Shown here one piece after another: positions 9,148 to 19,412 of a stretch of DNA of 64,000 nucleotides (position 1 is its first letter; each line of letters starts with the position of its first letter). Source of the stretch: Candidatus Methylopumilus universalis (GTDB taxonomy: Bacteria; Pseudomonadota; Gammaproteobacteria; Burkholderiales; Methylophilaceae); NCBI RefSeq assembly GCF_006365315.1, contig NZ_CP040968.1, forward strand, positions 806,001 through 870,000, given 5' to 3'. A program made the translations under genes and the position numbers. The notes beneath the pieces are model-generated. The model ran no database searches. It was given only the letters and a program-made list of their open reading frames with translations, and was not told the DNA's origin.

Positions 9148-12100
9148 TCAATTATAAAGGATTTTTACGTTTTCTTCGCTCAACCATTGGGTTAAACCGT
9201 CTATCAATTCATCATGTAAATCGACCTGCCAATCGTGTCCTAGCAAGAGTTCTACATGACCCTTTTCATTATGGTAATCAATCTTAACGCGGCAACGTTT
9301 GAGATTATTTTGCGATACCCCACAGTAAGGCTTTAGGATGTCTCTTAATTTAGCGGCATCCGATTGACCGTTACATGAGATCTTTAAATGGTGTGCGAAT
9401 TGATTCCTTGCAGTGGCTAAATCAAAAAGTTTACGCGCAGTCACCCTTATACCGCCTGTGAAGTCATCATGACTCACACGTCCTTCGACGATTAAAAGTT
9501 GATCTTCTTGCACTAGTCTTTGTGATTGTGTGAGGAGATCATTGCCTACCACCACATCCACACGAGAAATTGCATCATCCAATGTGACAATCGCCATTTT
9601 GCCCCGAGCCGTCATGCGAATTCGAATCCCCACAATCACGCCTGCAATTAAGTATGGTTGCTCTTGCGGTTTTAATTCTTTAATTTGAGTTTTGATGAAT
9701 GGTCGAACACGCTTTTCAAAGAAGGTGAATGGATGGCCACTAAAATAAAAACCAAGCGCTGCTTTTTCTTCTTGCAGTTTTTGTTGTGGCGTCCATGGAT
9801 CCATATGCACCATATCCACTTTTTGTGTTTGCTCTTCACCAAATAAACTGTTTTGTGCGATGTTCGCTTTTCCTTGTTCGGCTGCGGTGATCGCTAGATT
9901 CACGCTCGCGAGTAATGAGGCACGATTAGATTCAAGTGTGTCGAATGCACCGCCACGGATGAGAGATTCCACGACACGACGATTCACTTTTCTTAAATCA
10001 AGTCTCGCACAAAAATCAAAAAGATTTTTGAATGGGCCTTTACTCTCGCGCGACTCTAAAATAAGTTCAATCGCTGCCAAGCCTGTTCCTTTGATGGCAC
10101 CTAATCCATATAAGATTTGTGTCGTATTGGTTGGAATAAATTCGAAACCACTTTGATTAATATCAGGCGGCAACAATTCCACGCTATTCGGCTTGCAATC
10201 CTCAAAAAATATTTGAATGTTGTCGGTATTATTCATATCAGCCGACATGGAAGCGGCTAAGAATGCTGCGGGATAGTGTGTTTTTAAATAAGCCGTTTGG
10301 TACGCAACCATCGCATACGCTGCTGCATGAGATTTATTAAAGCCATAGCCTGCAAATTTTTCGAGCAAGTCAAAAAGTTCACGCGCTTGTCTTTCATTGA
10401 GTCCATTCTTTAAAGAGCCCGCAATAAAACCTTCTCGCTGCGCATCCATCTCCTCAACTTTTTTCTTACCCATCGCACGACGAAGTAAATCAGCCGCACC
10501 CAATGAGTAACCTGCAACCGTTTGTGCAATCTGCATTACCTGCTCTTGGTAAACAGCAATACCGTATGTTTCTTTTAAAATCGATTCGGTGGAGGGATGT
10601 GGGTATACAATGCGCTGTTGTCCGTGTTTACGTTTACAAAAGTCAGGGATCAAATCCATAGGGCCCGGACGATAAAGTGCCACGAGTGCCACAATATCTT
10701 CAAAGCAATCCGGCTTCGCTTGTTTTAACATGTCTTTCATGCCACGCGATTCAAGCTGAAAGACGGCAGTAGTATTTGCACTCTTTAAAAGTTGGAAAAC
10801 TGTTTTGTCATCAAGAGGCAAATGATTAAGATCAAGCGGTGGAAGGTTTTCAGCTGCACGCAAAATATTTGCATTCTTTAATGCCATCGCTAAAATCGTG
10901 AGTGTACGAAGCCCTAAGAAGTCGAACTTCACTAAACCTAGAGCTTCAATGTCATCTTTGTCGAATTGACTCACCAAACTATCGCCATTCGCCTGACAAT
11001 AAATCGGTGTGAAGTTTGAAATTTTTCCGGGAGCAATTAAAACGCCGCCAGCGTGCATACCCACGTTTCGCACCACGCCTTCTAACCTTAATGCGAGATC
11101 AATCAGCTCTTTGACTTCTTCTTCTTTGTTATAACGATCTTGTAATTGTGGTTCTTTGTTTAATGCATCTTCTAATGTGATCCCTAATTCCATGGGGATG
11201 AGTTTCGCAATACCGTCGACAAAATTAAATGGGAGGTCAAGGACGCGTCCCACATCTCGAATCACAGCGCGCGCTGCCATCGTACCGAAAGTGACAATTT
11301 GTGAAACAGAACCTGCGCCATATTTTTGTTTGACGTAATCAATCACACGATCGCGACCTTCTTGACAAAAGTCGATATCAAAGTCCGGCATCGACACACG
11401 ATCAGGATTTAAGAAACGCTCAAAGAGGAGTTGGTAGCGAATCGGATCGAGATCAGTCACACCTAAGCTATAGGCTACCAATGATCCAGCGCCGGATCCG
11501 CGACCTGGGCCTACCGGGACTTCATTATTTTTAGCCCAATTAATAAAGTCAGCAACGATTAAGAAGTAGCCTGCAAAACCCATCTGGTTGATGATGGACG
11601 TTTCAAAAAGAATACGTGCATCATAATCATGTCTAACTTCATGACGTTTTACTTCATCTGGAAAAAGTTCTTTTAAGCGAACTTCTAATCCTTTTTTAGA
11701 TTCTGAAATTAAAAAGTCTTCGAGCTTTTCTTGATTAGGTGTTGGGAAGTCAGGTAAGTAATTTTTACCTAAGGTGAATTCGAAGTTGCAACGCCTTGCA
11801 ATCTCGACAGAATTTTGCAGCGCTTCTGGAATGTCACTAAATAAAGTGGTCATCTCCACTTCATTTTTAAAATATTGCTCGTGTGAAAATAATTTAGGTC
11901 GACGGCTATCGGCCATGATGAAACCTTCAGCGATACAAGTTCTCGCCTCATGGGCTCTGTAATCATCTTGATCCATAAACTGAATAGGCTGGGTGGCTAC
12001 CACAGGAATTTCTAAACTTGTGGCCAAACTTAAAGACTGATTGATAAAACGCGCTTCATTTTTTTTATCATCGCCCTCAGCAATCCTTTGGATTTCGATA

Positions 12101-12609
12101 TAGAAACGATTCTTAAAATGTGTTGCCCACTCTTTCATGGCATTCATCGCGATATCGGTATGTTCTTGGAGGATCGCTTGGCCCACATCTCCCATAGCAG
12201 CCCCTGAGAGAATAATGAGGCCTTCATTTTTTTCTAACAACCAAGATTTTTTCACTTCAACGCGACCACGATACTGATTTTCTAAGTAAGCACGCGATAA
12301 GATTTCGGATAAAGCTAAGTAACCTTTATCGTTTTGACAGAGCGCTAAGACGCGATAAGGTTGATCACGGTTGACCTCATTTTCAATCCAAAGATCAGCA
12401 CCTAAAATAGCTTTAATACCTTTTTCTCTTGCTGCCTTATAAAACTTAACCAAACCAAATACATTATTTAAATCCGTGAGCGCCAAGGCTGGCATATTTT
12501 GAGATGAAGCCTTGTCGATATAGTCATCAATGCGCACAATCCCATCAGTGATGGAATATTCACTATGGCACCTTAAATGAACAAATGAGACGGGATGGAC
12601 TTCAGACAT
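9148..12609 (-). CDS. dnaE: DNA polymerase III subunit alpha
   Basis: 1153 residues (E. coli 1160), the replicative polymerase catalytic subunit. The PHP domain begins HLRCHSEYSITDGI near residue 12. The palm carries GPGRGSGAGSLVAYSLGVTD and the catalytic aspartates in MPDFDIDFCQEGRD. The fingers/tau-binding part contains YQEQVMQIAQ and FNKSHAAAYA. An OB fold with AGVIVGIRIRMTARGKMA is near residue 980. It is full length and undisturbed. It probably starts the dnaE-accA-tilS unit, as only 128 bases separate it from the divergent tpx. Confidence 0.98.
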   Translation of the reverse strand: MSEVHPVSFVHLRCHSEYSITDGIVRIDDYIDKASSQNMPALALTDLNNVFGLVKFYKAAREKGIKAILGADLWIENEVNRDQPYRVLALCQNDKGYLALSEILSRAYLENQYRGRVEVKKSWLLEKNEGLIILSGAAMGDVGQAILQEHTDIAMNAMKEWATHFKNRFYIEIQRIAEGDDKKNEARFINQSLSLATSLEIPVVATQPIQFMDQDDYRAHEARTCIAEGFIMADSRRPKLFSHEQYFKNEVEMTTLFSDIPEALQNSVEIARRCNFEFTLGKNYLPDFPTPNQEKLEDFLISESKKGLEVRLKELFPDEVKRHEVRHDYDARILFETSIINQMGFAGYFLIVADFINWAKNNEVPVGPGRGSGAGSLVAYSLGVTDLDPIRYQLLFERFLNPDRVSMPDFDIDFCQEGRDRVIDYVKQKYGAGSVSQIVTFGTMAARAVIRDVGRVLDLPFNFVDGIAKLIPMELGITLEDALNKEPQLQDRYNKEEEVKELIDLALRLEGVVRNVGMHAGGVLIAPGKISNFTPIYCQANGDSLVSQFDKDDIEALGLVKFDFLGLRTLTILAMALKNANILRAAENLPPLDLNHLPLDDKTVFQLLKSANTTAVFQLESRGMKDMLKQAKPDCFEDIVALVALYRPGPMDLIPDFCKRKHGQQRIVYPHPSTESILKETYGIAVYQEQVMQIAQTVAGYSLGAADLLRRAMGKKKVEEMDAQREGFIAGSLKNGLNERQARELFDLLEKFAGYGFNKSHAAAYAMVAYQTAYLKTHYPAAFLAASMSADMNNTDNIQIFFEDCKPNSVELLPPDINQSGFEFIPTNTTQILYGLGAIKGTGLAAIELILESRESKGPFKNLFDFCARLDLRKVNRRVVESLIRGGAFDTLESNRASLLASVNLAITAAEQGKANIAQNSLFGEEQTQKVDMVHMDPWTPQQKLQEEKAALGFYFSGHPFTFFEKRVRPFIKTQIKELKPQEQPYLIAGVIVGIRIRMTARGKMAIVTLDDAISRVDVVVGNDLLTQSQRLVQEDQLLIVEGRVSHDDFTGGIRVTARKLFDLATARNQFAHHLKISCNGQSDAAKLRDILKPYCGVSQNNLKRCRVKIDYHNEKGHVELLLGHDWQVDLHDELIDGLTQWLSEENVKILYN

Positions 12610-12737
12610 GGCTCTATTTTAAAGGATGAATGACTTAAATCTTAGGGCTTAGTCACAAAAAAATTACTTGATCTACCCATAAAAAAATAACTGATGTATA
12701 TTGTCAAGTATTACTCAATTTCAAAGGAATTTAGATC

Positions 12738-13235
12738 ATGGCAGTGACTCTCAAAGGCGGCCCAGTCAAAATAGGTGGTCAATTTTTAAGCAAGGGACAA
12801 AAAGCACCTGACTTTAGTCTCGCAGATAAAACACGTGCTGACGTTAACCTGGCTAGCTTTGCTGGAAAACGTAAAGTACTCAATATTTTCCCAAGTGTAG
12901 ACACGCCAACCTGTGCAACATCTGTGAGGAAATTCAATGAGGCAGCTGCTTCACTTAATAATACCGTAGTCTTATGTATCTCAGCTGACTTACCTTTTGC
13001 GCAGAATCGTTTTTGCGGTGCTGAAAAAATTGAGAATGTACAAACACTCTCAACATTTCGTAACACGAAAAAATTTGCCACTGACTTTGGTGTATCTATT
13101 GATGATACAAGTTTGGCTGGTTTAACTTCTCGCGCTGTGATCGTGTTAAACGAAAACAATGAAGTACTTCATAGCGAACTTGTTTCAGAAATTACAGAAG
13201 AACCTAACTACGAAGCTGCGTTAAACGTACTTTAG
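12738..13235 (+). CDS. tpx: Thiol peroxidase (Tpx-type peroxiredoxin)
   Basis: 165 residues, the standard size. It reduces hydrogen peroxide and alkyl hydroperoxides using thioredoxin. The peroxidatic cysteine is C59 in [13 protein letters not shown], and the resolving cysteine C93 in [15 protein letters not shown] lies 34 residues later, the spacing of E. coli Tpx (C61/C95). A third cysteine is C80. AAAGGA before the ATG is a good ribosome binding site. The gene stands alone on the plus strand. Its stop overlaps the convergent rlmL by 4 bases, so its terminator must lie inside rlmL. Confidence 0.96.
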   Translation: MAVTLKGGPVKIGGQFLSKGQKAPDFSLADKTRADVNLASFAGKRKVLNIFPSVDTPTCATSVRKFNEAAASLNNTVVLCISADLPFAQNRFCGAEKIENVQTLSTFRNTKKFATDFGVSIDDTSLAGLTSRAVIVLNENNEVLHSELVSEITEEPNYEAALNVL

Positions 13236-14383
13236 TCTTTTGGTTTTCGGTTACTACCTGCCACCATTTTAATTTCGAACAAACGACACTCTAATGCCCC
13301 GTTATACAACGGGGTTTTTTTTGAAGGCTTTAATCGCATATCTTTTGGCATCTCAAGATCTGCAGTTAAAAAATAAGTATTCCAACCCCCGAAGGATTCT
13401 TTCATATGCTTTGCCCAGACGGGATAGACTTCTTTTAAATCTTCATCCTCCCCTATACGTTGTCCATAAGGCGGATTGGTCACAAGCGTTCCTTCTGATG
13501 CGGGAGGTTCTAATTTTATAAAATCACTTTGCATGACTTTTGCAACCTCTTCCAAGCCTGCCACTTTTAAATTGTGACGCGCAACTCGCACTGCCCTTAA
13601 ATCCAGATCCGAGCCATAAATATCCAAAAACTCAATAGGCTTCATTTTATTCATAGCTTCGGTTTCAATTTTTTTCCAAAGGCCTTCATCGAATGAAGTA
13701 AGTTTTTGAAAACCAAATGTACGTTTCATACCAGGTGGTTGATTCACTGCCATCATGGCCGCTTCAATTAAAAAAGTACCACTACCGCACATGGGATCTA
13801 AAAATGGTGTGCCTGGTATCCAACCGGACAACATAATGATGCCTGCCGCTAAGTTTTCACGTAAGGGTGCGATCACACTTACATCGCGGAATCCTCTTTG
13901 ATAAAGCGGGGCACCCGAGGTATCTAGATAAAGTTGGTATTGATCTTGTGTAAGATAAGCATGAATGCGAACGTCAGGATCTCTGACACTTACTGATGGT
14001 CTTAACGCACCCTCTTCACGGAAACGATCACACACTGCATCTTTAATACGGAGCGTCACAAAGTCTAAACTTTTTAAAGGGCACTTCACGCCTGTGACTT
14101 TGACGCGAATCGTTTGATTCACTTTAAACCATGAAGGCCAATGAAGTTTAAACGTCGCTTTATAAATATCTTCTTCTGTAGCATAACTACCCTGACCTAC
14201 TCGAGACATAATGCGCGTAGCTATTCGACTATGTAAATTGACGCGATACATCGTGTCCAAACTACCTTCAAACGATACGCCCCCATCAGTCACAATAATC
14301 TTTAATGCACGCTGTGCTAAAAGTTCATCTGCCAACAAAGCTTCAAGACCGCGTGGACAAGTAGCAAAAAATTGAAAATTCAA
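13232..14383 (-). CDS. rlmL: 23S rRNA guanine-N2 methyltransferase, RlmL-type (THUMP + methyltransferase)
   Basis: 383 residues. N-terminal ferredoxin-like/THUMP part (about 1-155) beginning [16 protein letters not shown]; the methyltransferase follows with [16 protein letters not shown] (SAM site), [15 protein letters not shown] and the catalytic TNPPYGQR. This equals only the RlmL half (m2G2445) of the E. coli RlmKL fusion; the RlmK half is absent. The start is TTG at 14383, supported by AAAGG eight bases upstream and by protein similarity from residue 1. Its 3' end contains the tpx terminator. Exact target base is inferred from the family. Confidence 0.88.
   Translation of the reverse strand: MNFQFFATCPRGLEALLADELLAQRALKIIVTDGGVSFEGSLDTMYRVNLHSRIATRIMSRVGQGSYATEEDIYKATFKLHWPSWFKVNQTIRVKVTGVKCPLKSLDFVTLRIKDAVCDRFREEGALRPSVSVRDPDVRIHAYLTQDQYQLYLDTSGAPLYQRGFRDVSVIAPLRENLAAGIIMLSGWIPGTPFLDPMCGSGTFLIEAAMMAVNQPPGMKRTFGFQKLTSFDEGLWKKIETEAMNKMKPIEFLDIYGSDLDLRAVRVARHNLKVAGLEEVAKVMQSDFIKLEPPASEGTLVTNPPYGQRIGEDEDLKEVYPVWAKHMKESFGGWNTYFLTADLEMPKDMRLKPSKKTPLYNGALECRLFEIKMVAGSNRKPKD
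13297..13322 (+). terminator. Intrinsic terminator of tpx, embedded in the rlmL coding region
   Basis: CCCCGTT-ATAC-AACGGGG (13297-13314) is followed directly by eight T on the plus strand: a textbook terminator. It lies wholly within the rlmL reading frame, where its complement encodes the K-K-T-P-L-Y-N-G-A segment, which is conserved in this methyltransferase family. Confidence 0.88.
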
Positions 14384-14402
14384 ATGTCTTAACCTTTAAA
14401 AA

Positions 14403-15200
14403 TTATTGATCGAATGTAATCATGCTCGATGCTTGGTGATTATGAAGCATAAGCTGATTAAAAAATGATAAAAATTCGAGCCCATAAGTTTTTTCAAGTA
14501 ACTTCGCTTTTGCTCGTAATGTCTTTACATCCAATTCTTTTGGTGTGTCATGAAAACCCAACACAATTTGGTTGCCTGGTTTGCCTGTGGGAATGATCAG
14601 GATGAGCCCTTCGAAAACGCGATGCATACGGTCAACGTAAAGATCATAATGTGGATCACTCGCCCATATATTCATCACAAAGATACCATTTGTCCGCAAA
14701 GTCGATTTACATAGGTCAAAAAATGAGAGGCTCCTAAAATTTCGAGGAATGCCATCAGGGTCGAAAGCATCAATCATTAATACATCGGTCGACTCCGGAT
14801 GTTCTTTCATAAAAGGGATACCATCGCCGTGAATCACCTTGAGTGATTTATCGTTAGGCGGAAGATGAAACATAAGGTGCGCCACACCAATCACTTTTCG
14901 ATGAATCTCAACCACAACCGATTTCATATCAGGTAAAAACCGATGAATAAATTTAGGTATAGATGCGCCCCCTAAACCAATCAATAAAATTTTACGAGGT
15001 CGAGCATGAAAGAGAAGAAACATCATCATGGCTCGTGTATAAGTGAGTTCTAAGTGATAAGGTTTTTTTAAGCGCATTGAACTTTGAATTGCGTGCGATG
15101 CAAAATGCAAAGAACGTACACCTTCAGATTCACTGACATCAATACTGATATCATCATCCATCACTTCTTCACGAAATATTTTTTTAAATAAGTCTCTCAT
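14403..15200 (-). CDS. Spermidine synthase-like protein (aminopropyltransferase fold)
   Basis: 265 residues. The Rossmann core shows LLIGLGGASIPKFIHRFLP (about 76-94), VVVEIHRKVIGVA, KVIHGDGIPFM and DVLMIDAFDPDGIP, the order of motifs in polyamine aminopropyltransferases. The glycine motif GLGGASIPKF differs from the GGGDGG of true spermidine synthases, so polyamine synthesis is uncertain; many 'spermidine synthase-like' proteins of this size are uncharacterised. The ATG overlaps the hrpA stop (ATGA), which implies translational coupling to hrpA. rlmL follows after 19 bases. Confidence 0.75.
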   Translation of the reverse strand: MRDLFKKIFREEVMDDDISIDVSESEGVRSLHFASHAIQSSMRLKKPYHLELTYTRAMMMFLLFHARPRKILLIGLGGASIPKFIHRFLPDMKSVVVEIHRKVIGVAHLMFHLPPNDKSLKVIHGDGIPFMKEHPESTDVLMIDAFDPDGIPRNFRSLSFFDLCKSTLRTNGIFVMNIWASDPHYDLYVDRMHRVFEGLILIIPTGKPGNQIVLGFHDTPKELDVKTLRAKAKLLEKTYGLEFLSFFNQLMLHNHQASSMITFDQ

Positions 15201-18200
15201 GGGTAAAAAGGAATGTCATCCAATACTTTTTCTAATCGCTTAAGTGACACGGGATATGCTGTTTTCAGATCTTGGGCGAATAATGACACATGAAGCTCTT
15301 CAATCTGCCATTGAAAATCTTTTAGGGCTTTAGGAGGTGTCATTTTTTTTGAGACATAAGGTTTTAATCGCTCACCAAGCAATTGTTGAACACGATCTAT
15401 ATCTTTTTGCATGATTGCGTCTTTATCTGCTCTTGAAGGATATTTCTCAATACGAATAATTAGTGCTTTCAAGTATCTTGGAAGGTGTGAAAATATCTCT
15501 GAAGGTGTCGATATAATAAATTCATTATGAATTAAGAAGTTCATACGACTTACAAAGATAGATTCTGATCTTTTCTGTATGGGACTTAACGTTTTTAATA
15601 ATTGTTTAATTTGGTGGTAATAAGTAGCACTTAAATGAATAGTATCTAAGAGGGCCTTCATCGTTTGTGGCAGCGCATTTTTAATACGTTTAATCAGTGC
15701 AATAAAATCACCTGAAGTTCTTGGCATCACTTCTTCAGAATTCAAGGCTGTATCTAAAATCATTTCGATCACATCGCCTTTTAATTCTTCAGCATCAATC
15801 ATATCTCTTAAAAAAAGCTGGGCTTCTTTCAATTTGTTCAAATCTTTTTCAAGCTGTTTGAGTTGTGGTTTCAATTCAAAACTGAGTAATCTTAAAACAC
15901 CTTGACGATGTGATGCTTTAGCCTCCTCTTCTGAGACAAACACACGGATAGCTACCGATTCATCTTCGTCAGATAATCCCACAAAACCTTTGTAGTCTTT
16001 TTGATGCGTATTTAATTCAATAGCATGCGGTAGTTCGTCAAAATCCCACCGTTTTAAATTAAATCGTTCAACCGCATTAGTCTTATCATTCTTTTTGACA
16101 TGCACTTGTGGCTTGACTGAACCTTTTAGAAGATTTAAATCACGACCTTGCGATACAAGCTCATTTTTTTGGTTCACCACTTCAATATTCATAAAACAAT
16201 GACGAGGCAGACTTTCAATTTCCTCTTCACTTATCATGTAAGGTTCTTTTGTTTTCTTTAAAACAAAATCACTGATTGATTGAAATAAATGGTGATGGGT
16301 TTTGTATTGAGTTAAGAATTCGGTCACAGTATCTGAGAGTGGAAAAAGTTGAGTGCGAATATTTTTAGGCAATGACTTAAAAATACAATTCAGTTTTTCG
16401 CGAATCATCCCAGGAACTAGCCACTGCATGATATTTAAATCAAGCTGATGAAAATTAATTTCAGATATAACTGCTGTCACACCGTCATCAGGATGTCCTG
16501 GTTCAAAACGATATTTCAGCGGAATCGTGACGCCTTCGATATTTAAAGTTTCTGGGTATTGAACTTCCGTAATCTCTTTAGCGTCACGCCTCATAAGAAG
16601 TTCTTTGGTGAGGAATAAGACTTGAGGATGCTTTTCCTCTATCTCACGACGCCAATCTTCAAATCCCACACCATTGATAATACCCTGCGGTATTTTTTCA
16701 TCATAAAACTGAAAAAGATCTTCCTCATTAACTAATACATCAAGTCGTCTTGCTTTATGTTCTAAAAGCTCAACCTCTTCTATGAGGTCTTGATTATGTT
16801 TCCAAAATAATCCTTTTGAAACGTAGCCCCCTGAGACCAGACCTTGTCTAATAAATATTTCGCGTGCGATTTCTGGATTGATCGGCCCAAAGTGCACATT
16901 GCGTTTCGCCACAATCGTCAATCCATAGAGTGTAATTCTTTCATGCGCATTCACACGAGATAACTTAGTATCCCAATAAGGATCTGTATGGTGATGCTCT
17001 ACTAAATGTAAGCTTAAAGATTCAATCCATTCCACATCGATTTCAGCCGCTGTTCTTGCATACAGTTTTGTCGTATCGACAAGATCAGCTGCCATAACCC
17101 ATTTCGATCTTCTCCTCTTAATGTTTGATCCTGGGGACAAGTGAAATTCAATATTTCTAGCGCCCACGTATGAATCATCTTCTAGTGCTTTAATACCAAT
17201 ATTTCCTAAAAGCCCTGAGAGTATCGATCGGTGAATTTGGACATAATTAGCCGGCTTATCATTCTCTTTATAATTCATATCTAAAATGAGTTCTCGAATT
17301 TGCTCATGCAAATCTCGCCACTCACGCATTCTCAGATAAGACAAGAAATGTGCATGACAAAGTTTTCTTAAATTGTTTTGTGTTGTCTTCTTCTGAATGA
17401 CCTCATCAAAAAATGCCCAAAGTTTTAAAAAAGATACAAAATCAGATTTTTCGTCAAAGAATCGAACTTGCGCTGCTTCACTTTCGGCTTTTTTATCCAA
17501 AGGTCGCTCTCTTGGATCTTGAATACTTAACGCACTCACAATAATTAAAAGTTCAGACAGTGCATTTTCTTTTTTTGCCTGAAGCAACATGCGACCTAAT
17601 CTTGGATCTATAGGAAGTTTAGCTAGATCACGGCCTATGATTGTTAACTCATATTGATCATCTACAGCACCTAATTCTTGTAACAATAAATAACCATCTT
17701 GAATGAATCGTCTGCTGGGTGGCTGAATAAAAGGAAATTGTGAGACATCGCCCAAATGAAGCGAAGCCATTTTTAGAATAACGGATGCGAGTGATGATCG
17801 ATAAATTTCAGGATCTAAAAATAAAGGTCTCGCGTTAAAATCATCTTCTGAATAGAGCCTTACACAAATACCATCAGACACACGCCCACATCGACCGCTT
17901 CGTTGCTTAGCTGATGCTTGAGAAATTTTTTCAATTTGTAATTGTTCAACTTTATTTCTGGTGCTATAGCGATTCACTCTCGCAATACCAGGATCGATGA
18001 CATATTTAATGCCAGGAACAGTCAGTGATGTTTCAGCAACATTGGTAGACAAGATAATACGTCGTCCATTTGAACCTCTAAAAATTTTTTGTTGTTCTTC
18101 ATTGGAAAGTCTTGAAAAAAGTGGAAGGATTTCATAATGCGGTGGCAATTTATTTTTTAGAAATTCAGCGATATCTCGAATTTCACGCTCGCCTGGTAAA

Positions 18201-18958
18201 AATATTAGGGTATCTCCTCCTACTTTTGAGAAATCCTTCACAACGTCAAGAATAGCCTCTTCAATTTTTTCTACTTGGTCGTCTTCGTCTTTGACTTCTA
18301 AGGGTCGGTAACGAATCTCAACAGGATATGTCCTACCTGAGACTTCAATAATGGGTGCATGATTAAAATGTTTGGAAAAGCTCTCCACATCAATGGTTGC
18401 ACTGGTAATAATAATTTTTAAATCAGGACGCCTAAGAGTGAGTTGCTTTAGGTATCCTAAAAGAAAATCAATATTAAGACTTCGCTCATGGGCTTCATCA
18501 ATAATAATGGTGTCGTATTTTTTAAGATCCGGGTCAGTTTGTGTCTCAGCCAAGAGGATGCCGTCAGTCATCACTTTAATGAGTGTTTGTTGAGAGACTT
18601 TATCTGCGAATCGAATCTTAAAGCCAACGGCATCGCCTATAGGTGACTTGAGTTCCGATGCTATACGAGAGGCCACAGATCTCGCCGCAAGACGTCTAGG
18701 TTGTGTATGACCAATGAGGCCTTTGATACCTCGACCTAAATGAAGACATATCTTGGGGAGTTGTGTGGTTTTACCTGATCCCGTTTCGCCACACAAGATC
18801 ACAACTTGATGATTAAGAATCGCTTCATTAATCTCTTTGATTCTTTGTGAGACTGGAAGTGTTTCGGGAAACTCAATAGGTAACAAGCTTTCTAGTCGAG
18901 CTTGTCTTGATGCTTCAATCGCTAAATTTTTATCTTTGTTTTTTAATGGCTCACTCAC
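15197..18958 (-). CDS. hrpA: ATP-dependent RNA helicase HrpA
   Basis: 1253 residues (E. coli about 1300), a DEAH-box helicase. The motor shows GETGSGKTTQLP (Walker A), IIIDEAHERSLN (DEAH box), ITSATID, LSTNVAETSLTVPGI and QRSGRCGRV. Winged-helix, ratchet and OB-like regions follow, and then the long DUF3418 C-terminal domain typical of HrpA. HrpA acts on mRNA and stalled ribosomes in E. coli. It is the upstream gene of the pair with the aminopropyltransferase-like protein. Confidence 0.95.
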   Translation of the reverse strand: MSEPLKNKDKNLAIEASRQARLESLLPIEFPETLPVSQRIKEINEAILNHQVVILCGETGSGKTTQLPKICLHLGRGIKGLIGHTQPRRLAARSVASRIASELKSPIGDAVGFKIRFADKVSQQTLIKVMTDGILLAETQTDPDLKKYDTIIIDEAHERSLNIDFLLGYLKQLTLRRPDLKIIITSATIDVESFSKHFNHAPIIEVSGRTYPVEIRYRPLEVKDEDDQVEKIEEAILDVVKDFSKVGGDTLIFLPGEREIRDIAEFLKNKLPPHYEILPLFSRLSNEEQQKIFRGSNGRRIILSTNVAETSLTVPGIKYVIDPGIARVNRYSTRNKVEQLQIEKISQASAKQRSGRCGRVSDGICVRLYSEDDFNARPLFLDPEIYRSSLASVILKMASLHLGDVSQFPFIQPPSRRFIQDGYLLLQELGAVDDQYELTIIGRDLAKLPIDPRLGRMLLQAKKENALSELLIIVSALSIQDPRERPLDKKAESEAAQVRFFDEKSDFVSFLKLWAFFDEVIQKKTTQNNLRKLCHAHFLSYLRMREWRDLHEQIRELILDMNYKENDKPANYVQIHRSILSGLLGNIGIKALEDDSYVGARNIEFHLSPGSNIKRRRSKWVMAADLVDTTKLYARTAAEIDVEWIESLSLHLVEHHHTDPYWDTKLSRVNAHERITLYGLTIVAKRNVHFGPINPEIAREIFIRQGLVSGGYVSKGLFWKHNQDLIEEVELLEHKARRLDVLVNEEDLFQFYDEKIPQGIINGVGFEDWRREIEEKHPQVLFLTKELLMRRDAKEITEVQYPETLNIEGVTIPLKYRFEPGHPDDGVTAVISEINFHQLDLNIMQWLVPGMIREKLNCIFKSLPKNIRTQLFPLSDTVTEFLTQYKTHHHLFQSISDFVLKKTKEPYMISEEEIESLPRHCFMNIEVVNQKNELVSQGRDLNLLKGSVKPQVHVKKNDKTNAVERFNLKRWDFDELPHAIELNTHQKDYKGFVGLSDEDESVAIRVFVSEEEAKASHRQGVLRLLSFELKPQLKQLEKDLNKLKEAQLFLRDMIDAEELKGDVIEMILDTALNSEEVMPRTSGDFIALIKRIKNALPQTMKALLDTIHLSATYYHQIKQLLKTLSPIQKRSESIFVSRMNFLIHNEFIISTPSEIFSHLPRYLKALIIRIEKYPSRADKDAIMQKDIDRVQQLLGERLKPYVSKKMTPPKALKDFQWQIEELHVSLFAQDLKTAYPVSLKRLEKVLDDIPFYP

Positions 18959-18968
18959 AATTTAAAAA

Positions 18969-19397
18969 TTACTGCTTCACGCAATCTTCAAATCCTGAAT
19001 TACCACCCTTAAATTGTGGTTCAAAATAAAACTTATGAAATTGCCATTGTCCTTTTGCATTTTTACTAAACTGTGAAATGCCTGTACCAAAATCATGAGT
19101 CGATTGGTTTTCTAGGGCAAAGTGCATGGCGGCACTTAAGCCATTTGCTGCCATATGGCCTGGGTACTTACCATAACCAGGTACTTCGAGTAAAAAGTCA
19201 TAACTTCCATATTGAGCTTGGCTATGCTCTTTTTTTAGCTTTAATGTTACCTTGCCTTTGTATTCGCCTTCATGCATATCCAGTCCGGTACATTGATAAA
19301 CGCCAGTGAAATCTGGTCCAGTGAACGCGGGGATCTTATGTGCTGCAAAGCTGAGTGACGAGGTAATTAAAAAAATAAAACTTAAAACAAAACGCAT
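18969..19397 (-). CDS. Small exported protein of unknown function
   Basis: 142 residues. A clear signal peptide (MRFVLSFIFLITSSLSFA, cleavage likely before AHK) is followed by a soluble domain rich in Gly, Tyr and Phe. Two cysteines, in YQCTG and EDCVK near the two ends of the mature chain, could form one disulfide. Motifs such as FTGVYQCTGLDMHEGEY and PGYGKYPGHM suggest a compact beta-rich fold. AAAGGAGAG before the ATG is a strong ribosome binding site. It lies between hrpA and a methyltransferase gene, on the same strand. I do not recognise the family. Confidence 0.75.
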   Translation of the reverse strand: MRFVLSFIFLITSSLSFAAHKIPAFTGPDFTGVYQCTGLDMHEGEYKGKVTLKLKKEHSQAQYGSYDFLLEVPGYGKYPGHMAANGLSAAMHFALENQSTHDFGTGISQFSKNAKGQWQFHKFYFEPQFKGGNSGFEDCVKQ

Positions 19398-19412
19398 ACC
19401 GCTCTCCTTTTT

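Noticed and set aside
12779-13159. 126-codon minus-strand frame opposite tpx
   Set aside because: It is the complement of tpx, has no ribosome binding site and low-quality composition; tpx is certain.
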